Of a stretch of DNA of 64,000 nt, positions 26,513-36,581 are shown piece by piece. The notes below the pieces were generated by a model. The model was given only the letters and a program-made list of their open reading frames with translations, did not search any database and was not told where the DNA came from. The first letter of the stretch is position 1. The number at the start of each line of letters is the position of its first letter. The stretch comes from Trichoplax adhaerens. Taxonomy: Eukaryota; Placozoa; Uniplacotomia; Trichoplacea; Trichoplacidae. Where the stretch lies: positions 6,156,667-6,220,666 of the forward strand of contig NW_002060946.1 of NCBI RefSeq assembly GCF_000150275.1, read 5' to 3'. The translations under genes were made by a program, and so were the position numbers.

Positions 26513-29500
26513 ATGGACTCTGGAAACTCTTTCTCCGTGGGTTTGCAAGGTGGGCCACCATGGGGATTTCGTTTACAGGGTGGCCGCGAGTACCGTGCTC
26601 CATTATCAGTAACCAAGGTGAGCTTTTTTTTATCAATTCGAGTTGATCGTTTTCTACGGACGACGCCAGTCAACGCAACACACGTTATTCGTTTTTTTTT
26701 CACTTTTGATATTGTTGTCAATCCAATTTGCTTAAGCCGTATTTACGATTACTCTATATTGTAGAATACATGTAATAGCTTCAAAAAATGACATTGTATA
26801 TAGCAATAATGTAGTTTTATGAGTGGACGCTGACTTATTCTATAGTTGCGGAAAGCCTTCAAAAAAATTACAAACTAAACTCACAAGTAAACGTTAGCGG
26901 GCGTAACGCCACGGAAGAATCAAGACATTCAACGCTCTACTACTGTACAGTGTACACTATGCACGACGATAATACACTGTACTGTACTGTACGGCTCAAT
27001 ACAGTTCAGTACTGTACAGTAATACAGTATAATTAATTGTTATCATTGTGTACGAGACCGTTAACTCCGTTAGCGTGACAATGTAGTCTGTTTATTTTCG
27101 CTGCATTTTTTACAGACATTTACTAGCCATTCCCCAGTAAATTTTTTTATCGCTTTAACTTACGATATGAATTTGGATTAACAACCAAATGCTAGATAGG
27201 AATATGTCAAGCTGCAATTATGTTATCATGACCATAGAGAAATAAATTTAGGGCACTTGTACACATGCTTGTATAGTCCACTGGATATTGGTTCGTTCGA
27301 TACTAGAAAGTTGGTTTGCTTTAAAGGCGAGCATTGACAATAGTACAGTAGGTACTTAGTAAATGGCGTACTTAAGGAAATGGCTAGTTTACCATGTTTC
27401 GTCTTTGCTTTAATTTAATTTTTAATTTAATAAGGCAAATTCCGCAGACGCGCACGATGAGTCATAACGATTGACTACTTAGCGGTACAGTACTGTATTG
27501 TATTGTACGAAAAAAAATGTCTCTCGCATAACAGTACTTCTGTTCGCATACAAATTCTTGTAGTGATGTCAATATTATTACAGGACGCTTTTTCTCAGAG
27601 CAAATTTTTGACGTATATACGCTAGTATTCTAGACGGTACTTATCCTGTAGGTTTTCCTTCTTTTTTTTTAACTGTCCCCCAATCACCTTTCCTATTCTA
27701 CTGCACTTACAAAAAAGTGTGTAAATTATTTATGTGTATTTCACTTTTGGGCAATGTTGAGTGGAAAACTGCGACAAAATTAACAGCAGGGAATATTGAA
27801 AAATGTAGCCCTGTTAAGGAACACATACTGACATGCAATCGTATATTCGGACATGTGCCAATGGTTAGCCCGCAAATACCATATTCTAGTATACTTTTCT
27901 ATACATGCTATCATTTTTCTTGCTAAAATCTGATTGGCAGTACTAAACGAGTTTAAATCGTGATCGCTACTTAATTTTAATTTATTAATTTACATAACTG
28001 CTCGACGATAATTATGAAATCAACTTAATTTTCAGTTAGTCTCTTTACTTTGGAGAGAAAAAAACTGAAACTGCGCTCGACATTTTTACTAGTGTACGGT
28101 GTATAATTTCGAGGGACTGAACGCAGTCCAGTGTTTGCTTTTAGTCAAGTTAATACTATAAAATGATTTCCGATTCTATCCTTTCATATGTGTTTCTGGT
28201 TGATACTTTCAAATCTTGAGATCACTTGACTCAGCGTAGAAGACTGTTGTACATTGTACACTACAGGTTACTGTACCGTATGCAGCGTTGCGCTTGATGC
28301 ATCGTTTGCTAGCACTTTTTGTTACAGTACTGTACTGTAGTACTGTACTGTAGCACTGTACTGTAGTACTGTACTGTAGCACTGTAGAAAAATTCGAAAA
28401 TAACGCTATTAGCAGGGGATGGGGGTGGTCACAGATTCAAGCATGGTAACTTACAATTAAAAGTAAACGTTACATTAATTATACAGCAACTTTTTAAGGC
28501 AACGTGCAGTACAGTACAGTACACTGTACCGTACTTTGCTGTGCTGTGCTGTACTGTACTGTACACTGTACAATACTCTAATTGGCTGTAACAGTACAGT
28601 ACTGTAGCAGTTCTGCGACAAATTTCACCATGCAGTCAAATTGTACAATACTGTACAGTACGTACGATACTGTACTGTGGAACAGGCACACTTATACAGT
28701 AAGTACAGTACATCACACTGCTAGAATGCGGTACTGTATAACATACGGGTAGATCAATTTTCGACTGCAACTGCCGTGATATACAGTACAATAATATGAT
28801 TGGACTGGCACCAATTGCTATTTAGTGCAGTGGATGCTCGAGATAAAGCGAAAAGTATTAGAGTATTTTTGAGTTCTATGGATTACATTGCAGTAGTGTA
28901 AACAGATCATGGATTGACTACGATAGCTGTACGTGATAAATTGATTATTCTGTGGATCGAGTGTAGTAAGCCCATTGATACGGTGTACGAATTGGACTAA
29001 TTGTGAATCAATCCCTTCTGCTTTTATACCCCGTTTATTTTTAACAGATACAGTGGATTACTGTCGTACCCTACTAAGTATTGTAATGCAAGGCACTGTA
29101 CTGTACTGTGGACAATGGAAACGTTCATTCCAGTGACATTGATTTGATTTGATGTTGTCCGTCGATTGCTACAGTACTCTCGACACTAAAATTATTTTTA
29201 GAAAGCGATGAAAAGGAACTGAACATCTGTTGCAGTAACAGAGTGACGCCCTAGAAATGACGGTTATATTTAGGATATTTGCTGGCGTTGACTATAAATA
29301 GTCTGCGATAGCATTCCACAGTTATAAATTGGGCAGTCATTTCAAATTTGAAAATTAGTAAAAAAATTTTACTGCAGCGATCTCTCTAGAACCTTTAAAA
29401 TTTTGTCCTTACTGTTACTGCAAATACTTTTTTCGATGATGACGAAATTTGTTAACCAGCGTAAAACAACCTCAATCTTACGTAGAAAAGCGAAAGGGCC

Positions 29501-32500
29501 CGATAAAAATCAGGTTATCTTTTTTAGGGAACGAATGAAAGTACACCAATACTGTTTATATAGTGATTTAAGATTATTTGAATTAGAAACCTCATGTTGC
29601 GATCCAATCGTCTGCTTTAATTAAAACTAACAGTCAGTACAGTACTGCAAGTTTGGATATCGGTCTTTCAATTTTTCTTTGGCCATCAATAGCTAATTTA
29701 TAGCATTAATGGTGTGATTTTCAAAGTTGATGTAAATTACGGCTGCAACGCTAAACGTAAACTCAACTAGTACTTGCAATCAATTCAAGTCACTAGCTGT
29801 AAAACTAAAATCAATTTATTAACTGCTATAATTTAAAAGCGCTTGATACGTAATTGGATCAGTAATACTACTTAATTGTTTTAGTATTGATTTTAAATTA
29901 TTGCATAGCAATATCGGTTAATGCAATTGCAAGCATTTTGACACAAAATGTTCAGATACTGGTAATGATGTCTACTTGCTTAATTCGGTATACTCATATT
30001 GTATTTATCCGTGAATTTGGATTAGGTAAATGAAAATAGCAAAGCGGAAGCAGAAGATATGCGAGTTGGCGATATTGTCAAATCGATTAATGGCACAAAT
30101 TGCGATAATATGACTCACAGTGAAGCATTGTCTACGATTAGACGAGCAGGAATGCGATTACAAATTGTCTTAGAAAGGTATGGAATTGGCTGGATTTCAA
30201 ATTCTTGTTGCAAAGTATAAATATGTGGTAACTGTAGGTTGTAAATTGTTAGGACAATAAGGTTGATGTCATCTTTTGCCTATTCTTTTCAATTGTATTA
30301 TTTAAGGCAAGACCGTAACGCAAATGATGGTTACGGAAACATGCAGAGCTATAGAAGTGGAGCTCAACATTACGATAGCCACTCTGGCCAAGATTATCAA
30401 CCTTCTGGGGTACCAGGCAATCATGGCGGTGGCACTCGTATAACGATAGGAAACAATAGGCGATCGAGAGCATCACAGGATGATTATGATCATTATCAAC
30501 AACCTAATGACGGTAATAACTATCAAGGTAACTATCAGAAACCATCCAATGCAACTTACGGCCAAAACACTGGTGGGAATTACAACAACGGTTATGGACC
30601 TTCAGATAACAATCAAAATGACGGAAAGAATCCCCAGTGGCCAGGAAAAAATTCTTGGGTACCTAATGATAATAATACACATAAAACTGCTAATACTAAT
30701 ATTAATGATTCTAGAAGGCAGTCTAATTATAGAAATCGTTCAAACAGTCGTATACGTGCAAAAAAGTCCGTAGCTAGTAAGAGACAGTTCATTCAAGAGT
30801 TCGGTCATGTAAACAGTCCCACCAGAAAATTAGTTAAAAATACAAATAGTCGAAATCTATATATACCGTCGTATGATGACCCATTACAACCTTTGCCCGG
30901 CCATGAGCCACAAGAAGAACCTGATGCAGCACCTCTATCTCCTATCCTTACAAAATTCGAAAAACCACCTCCCCCACGTTATAGAAGAATGCCAACCAGG
31001 GAAGGATTACGTAATGTATATAGGTATGAGACCTCAAAGTTATAGCAGAAGTGTGTATGCGTTTAACGCACGAAAACAGTCAGTATTTATTATCATTCCA
31101 TATACGAATTATGCTTGATTACAAATTGTCCTCTTAATTTATACATCATTTAATAGTTTATTATGGAAGTCCAATGATGTTTTTACTTAATGAAATAGTG
31201 TCAAATGGCCGACTTACTTAGATTGTATATTATTTGTATAGTATTTTATTTAGATATTGTTTAATAAAACATGTTTCTATTTTATATTACAGTTCTCCTG
31301 ATTACTTTAGCAGAGGTGGTTTTGATAACGTACAACCGATTAATTTGAAAGTTCCGGCTCTAAATTTATTGCATAGACAAAGAGACTTTGTAAATAGAGA
31401 AGGTGCGTATGTTATTCGAAATAAGTCGTGTAGATTTATGCCCTGAATAATCGTTATCAAAAGCAATTTAGTATGCGCTACTTTATTGTCAATTTAACAA
31501 TAATCTAATATTTCTAATAGATGACGAAGAAGGTGTAATTGTACATTCAGCTTATCGTTCGAAAAACAGGAAAAAAATTAATAAAATCAATAAAGCTATG
31601 GATGGTGCTGTAAAAGATAATATTGATCGATCAAGTACTAAGCCAAACTCTTTGGCGTTACAGTCTCCAACAACATCATCTTCAGATCAAAGTCCTGTAA
31701 TAAATTCAAGAAAGAATAAGACAACGAAGATCAATAGCACATCCCCTACCAGAGAGACAACCAAACTAAATGTTCGAAATAAGATTGGCAGTTATGATAA
31801 GACTAAATCGAATCCTATCATTTCAAGTAGAAAGGAAAATGAAATTGGAAAAAATAAAGAAAAATTAGTAAAGCCTTTATCACAAAGCAGTGGAAACAAG
31901 AGTAAGGTAGTCGTTAGGACTTCCTTACCCAAGAATGCAGCAGACAATAACGGTGATCGTTCGAAAGTTTTTCCTAAAAAGAAAAACTCTACCGCAATAA
32001 AATCGCCAGCGACGAATGTAGCAAAAAAAGATAGAAAAACAACTAGACTAAAGATTAGGAAGAATAATTCTGCCCCGGAATCCCCAACTTCCCCAGTTGA
32101 GCAAATAAATGCTACTTCGTTAGAGGCCCTTGAGAGCGTTGATAACAATTCATCTAATGAAGAGCCACCACCAGTTAGGGTTAGTGTTGTAGGCGCCCTT
32201 CAGTACCGTTATAATAGAGTCCTGAACAGGCATTCTAAGACGATAACCAACGGAATATCAATTTTCTTTAGTTACAAATTATTAAACCATTAAATATGAA
32301 AGCCCTATCACAAGCATGACCAGGTCATTAATCACTATCTTCATTTCTTATCCCGAACTTATTGAAGATGCAAGTTGTATATGTATATATATATAAAGTA
32401 TGAAAATTAGACTGCCTTCTAGGTTTCTCTTCAAGAAATGTATATATATATATATTTAACGACTTTTAATACAATCCAACATCTTTGCTATATACACATA

Positions 32501-35436
32501 TCTGGTATATACTGTATAAATACTACCATATATATACATACGTATTTCCTTAGCGAATAGGTGCAGTAAGTAGTAGTTAGTATCCTATAAACTGAATATT
32601 AATTAGTTATTATACCAGTAATTACACTTTGAATCCTAGTGTCGTTATTAGCGACATAATTTAGCTTCTTGAGTGAAATTTAATAGTCTGTAACTATTGT
32701 AAGCATAAGTTAATCGAAATTATCTTTTTTGCAGATACCAGCGAAACCAGACTCATACAGACCTACACATCAGGATTACGAGGACGATTGGTCAAGTAAG
32801 ATATTTGATCATTTTAACGATCTCTTTTTTCGTTAATGTACTGTTTAATCACGTTTGTATTGTAAAATTGCAAATAGATAATGACCAGGGTGGTGGATTT
32901 TGGCCGCAGAAATCGAATGATCGTAAGGAAGGTACTGCCGTTTTCATCTATAGCAAGGCTATAACTTCTTTCAGTTATACCTGTATTCCAGTACTACAAT
33001 TATATTCATGTTTGCTATAATACAACGCGGCTCGACATTTCTATAAATTTTTGGTGTTGATGTAATAACGCTTGAATTGTATTTCAGATGACTCCTCTGG
33101 AGGAAGATCATACAATACATTACCAAATCAAAGGAATCAAAATTCTTTTCAACCTATCCAACCTGTTGGACCCCAAAAGTCCTTATCACGTACTGGCAGT
33201 GTTAAAAGCTTAGGCAATGATTATAACCAAAATCAGTATAATGAACAGTATGATCCAAAATATCAACCACGCTATGGTGATCACGAAGATTACAGGCCAG
33301 GAGGTGGATGGCAGGAAAATACTCGAATAGGAAATAGCCATTCGAAATCAACACCTTCACTCGCGCAACCGGAGGATGATAATGAACCATACGGAAGAAA
33401 TAAATATTATGACGATCGTAACGATAATCATGATTCGCATTATCGAGACCAACAGAGTCGTCCATTCCACCGTGATGATAGCGATTCACGGAAGCCGGAT
33501 AGTCGTAAATATGACGATGATACAGATTATCCCGCTAAAATGCCAGAAAAAGCAAATTTTAATGTTATTGGTTAGTTATTAAATATTTTAGCGAGATCAA
33601 CATTATGCCTTACAATTGAAATACCGGTACTTAACAATTTGTCTTTATACATATCATTTGTTTATAGATGAAAAAGGATTAATGTTTGATCCGCCATCTA
33701 ATTATAATATCCACGTAAGTTATATGGACATATTTAAGTGTTCAAAAAAATGCATTTGTCGTGTAGATATGAATTATAAGAAATTTTATCTTTCATTTAT
33801 AGGATAAAACCATCCCAAAGTGTAAAGCAATATACAGTTTTAAACCTGCTTCAAAAAGGTTAATTTACAGTAGTTATAAATATTAATATAGAATTATTCA
33901 CAATTGTTTATATTTACCTCTACATTTTGCTAATATACTGTACGTCATGCATTCATTAGGGAACTTGCCTTGAAAAAAGGAGATCTCATTATTCTTACTA
34001 AAAATGTGGACAAAAACTGGTATGAAGGTGAATTACACAGAAAACGAGGCATTTTCCCAGCTAATTATGTCGAGGTGTGTAAAAATTACTAACCCGTACT
34101 TATGAAGGACTTAAGCTAGACTAAAATAAACACATTATTGACATAGAGTACTATGATTAGATGATCATATCGATTAATGTATAAAAACATTATTTTTTGT
34201 ACCGTAGGTGGTGACATCTATAAAAGAAGCATTAGCAGCGCAGTGTGAGTATTCGCAAGATGGTTTAGGGCAAGCAAGGCGTGATTGCAACGGTATAACG
34301 AGCAAAGAATTATCATTTTCGAAAGGACAAATTATAACACTTTTGAAGCACGTAGATGCGAATTGGTTTGAAGGACGTCTCAATTCAAGATCTGGATTAG
34401 TGCCTAAGAAATTTTTAAATGTTCTTAAAGATGTAAAGGGTGCAGGAACGATGAAGCAAGCTCGTAATAATAAGATTCAAGATTTTTCAGAAGCTAGTTC
34501 TCGGCCAAATAAGCATGTTATAGGATCTGATTCTAATCAATATAACCCAAAAGCTTACGGTCAATCTCGTGAATTTGATGATAACAACCAACAAGTAGAT
34601 GATCGTTACGGCTATTACGATAGTAAACCGCAGTATCAAAGTGGTGATTACAATTATCAATCTCAAGAAAATGATCCCTACAGTCAAGATGGAAAATCAG
34701 GCCGAAATAGTTATTACAATAAGCAAGATTTTGATACAAGATCTGCAGGTGGACGCGATTTTGATACAAGATCTGCAGGTGGACGCGATTTTGACACAAG
34801 ATCTGCAGGTGGACGCGATACCAGTACTCGTTATGAAGCAGGCGGCGATCCGTACGAAAGTAAGCCGCAACAGCGACAGGGTGGTGGAATAGACAATCGA
34901 AATAGTAATAATTACGGTGACTATAATCGCAGAAGCCAACGATATCAGTCGGAAACCGATTACAGTGACAATCATAGTCAATCTGGTATACGAGCAAAAA
35001 ATAACGAATTCGATCACAATAATAATACTAATTATTACAATGATGGAGCTGCGGATAACTCCAATTATTCTCAAGCTAATACCGAAACATCAGAGAGGTA
35101 ATTACTGTAGTATTTCCAGAAGTATTTTTAACTTGTTATAGTATTCTTATCTCGATAAATTGCTCATTCATAGGTATCGAGCATTTTATCCTTATGCACC
35201 AGAAAAGGAAGATGAACTAGAATTAATGGTAGGTGATATTATTATTGTGAAAGAAAAGTGCGACGATGGTTGGTTTGTTGGTTCATCAACAAGAACAGGT
35301 CTTTATGGGACATTTCCAGGAAATTTCGTAGAACCAGTCTGTAAGTACTGTTAATTAAGCAAATTTCATACTGTAGTCATCATTTCTATGCGTTGGTGTA
35401 TAATAGCTTCATACTTAATTGTTAATTTTAGATTAG
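26513..35436 (+). CDS. SORBS-like: PDZ domain plus three SH3 domains: PDLIM-type PDZ joined to a SORBS (sorbin/CAP/vinexin) adaptor
   Basis: Fourteen coding exons: 26513-26617, 30026-30177, 30307-31023, 31293-31402, 31521-32179, 32735-32795, 32878-32931, 33088-33570, 33668-33714, 33803-33858, 33960-34074, 34208-35097, 35174-35340, 35432-35436. All phases join, giving about 1206 residues. Residues 1-86 form an ALP/Enigma/ZASP-type [14 protein letters not shown] is the ligand-binding loop, then [10 protein letters not shown] and NMTHSEA. Residues about 87-800 are low-complexity, rich in N, G, Y, R and D, with PPPRYRRMP near 310. SH3-1 (about 801-855) has [22 protein letters not shown]3-2 (about 862-925) has [13 protein letters not shown] and NWFEGR. 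SH3-3 (about 1150-1205) has [25 protein letters not shown]. The two close SH3s, long linker and terminal SH3 match SORBS1-3, cytoskeletal and focal-adhesion scaffolds. Uncertain points: the exon 7 donor (32931, or earlier at GTAAGG with the same phase), the exon 5 donor, and whether a divergent SoHo motif exists. The last coding exon has five bases. Confidence 0.87.
26940..29650. repeat. Dense GTACAGTAC/TACTGTAC palindrome zone in intron 1 of the PDZ-SORBS gene
   Basis: The 3.4-kb first intron (26618-30025), which splits the PDZ domain, is crowded with overlapping palindromic words. Blocks lie near 26941-27028, 27485-27510, 28248-28290, 28322-28387, 28505-28575, 28590-28605, 28645-28700, 29096-29110 and 29637-29648. 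A CTGTG-type variant occurs at about 28538-28552. Other introns of this gene do not show such density. Such arrays can arise by slippage, or can be binding or cruciform sites. No coding exon is evident inside the intron. Confidence 0.75.
28329..28387. repeat. 13-bp tandem repeat with alternating last base
   Basis: Four complete units of ACTGTACTGTAGY and a partial fifth: 28329-28341 (ending T), 28342-28354 (C), 28355-28367 (T), 28368-28380 (C), then ACTGTAG. The T/C alternation makes a 26-bp higher-order unit present twice, which implies duplication of a dimer. It is the most regular part of the palindrome zone. Confidence 0.9.
32375..32530. repeat. AT/GT dinucleotide microsatellites in intron 5 of the PDZ-SORBS gene
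   Basis: Runs of alternating TA/TG occur at about 32378-32396, 32440-32457 and 32488-32545 inside the 555-bp intron between exons 5 and 6. This is ordinary simple repeat sequence. Confidence 0.7.
34727..34816 (+). repeat. Three in-frame 30-bp tandem repeats in the SORBS linker
   Basis: Units at 34727-34756, 34757-34786 and 34787-34816 each encode [10 protein letters not shown]; the third differs by one silent base (GATACA to GACACA). They sit in the disordered linker between SH3-2 and SH3-3. A degenerate continuation ([10 protein letters not shown]) follows. The near identity indicates recent expansion, so length polymorphism is likely. Confidence 0.95.
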
Positions 35437-36581
35437 AAATCCTGGTTGGCCTTATTTTCTAAAATGTGAACAGAAAATTTTTGGATAAACTTAAAAAAAT
35501 TTGTACTTATTCTATGACGATGACATTTACTATATTCAGTAGTCATTTATTGGCATAACTAATTGATAACAAGGGTTTCTTGATATCAAATTACTGCAAA
35601 TATTGCAAGTATTTGATTACCTTTGGTGATAGTAATTATAACAGCGGCTTTAGCTTTGTTAACTATTTGCAATCTGCTATCAAAGAGGAGAATTATTTCT
35701 CAAGTTGTACAGGATATGACTGTAATCAACTCTGAATCTCGACGTAGAAAGAGAAAGCTTGACTAAGTAAATATTCACTAATAGCACAATGTATGGTAGG
35801 TTTGATTTCAGGATTGGTCATTATTATATTACTGTTATTATGATTAGTACGGTGACAGACAAAAGTCCCGCCATAATCCTTGGTTCTGTTTACCTGCTGA
35901 TTAATTATAGCAATTACTTATAATTCCCTTTTCTTATTAATTTGAAAATCACTTTCGCACGTTAATATCATGTAAAGGAGTACACGTTATATGTTGAAAC
36001 GTATTCCCTTAATTTTATACGGTGCGTGCCTTATTTGCATGTTGCTCATTTTTAAATCGTATTCATGGGTTACAAACTTTTAATTATGTACATTATAATT
36101 ATTAACAACATTTTTATGTCTGGTTTATTGGTTACTGTATGCTCGAGATTAAAATTATTTCTAACATATACTGTACCATTAATGATACAGATATCTTGTA
36201 GTGCTTAATTAGTTAACGTTCGTAATTACTTAATTTTTAGTTCGATATTTAGTACTGTTTTAATTAGGTTTGCGGTACTTTACAAAATTATTTCATTATC
36301 TTGTAGCCATTGATTCTCTTATTATTAATTATTAATATAATAAAATTCTTAGATGTGAAATATGTCTTATCTACGTATACGATTGGCTTTTATTTTATGA
36401 ACGTCTTATTCATTACTGTTTAATTATCATTGAGTACTACCGAGTTATTTTTTAACGAGGGCCAATATCTTTAGAGTTGGGAGTAAAATTCGAGTTGTTC
36501 TAGTGAAAGACTACATTTACAGTTAATAAAATGAATACTGTAGCATGTAAAATAAAAATTTTAAGCTAACAGTACAGCTAA
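35437..36581. other. Convergent intergenic region between PDZ-SORBS and renalase 3' ends
   Basis: No exon is recognisable in these 1.1 kb. They should hold both 3' UTRs; AATAAA-like words near 36527 and 36550 fall close to the renalase stop but read on the plus strand. A possible noncoding or UTR stretch is all I can say. Confidence 0.5.

Noticed and set aside
30480-30773. Alternative-frame open frame inside exon 3 of PDZ-SORBS (and similar ones at 34487-35141)
   Set aside because: These are shadow frames of the Asn/Tyr/Asp-rich exons; they run on low-complexity codon repeats and lack any motif.
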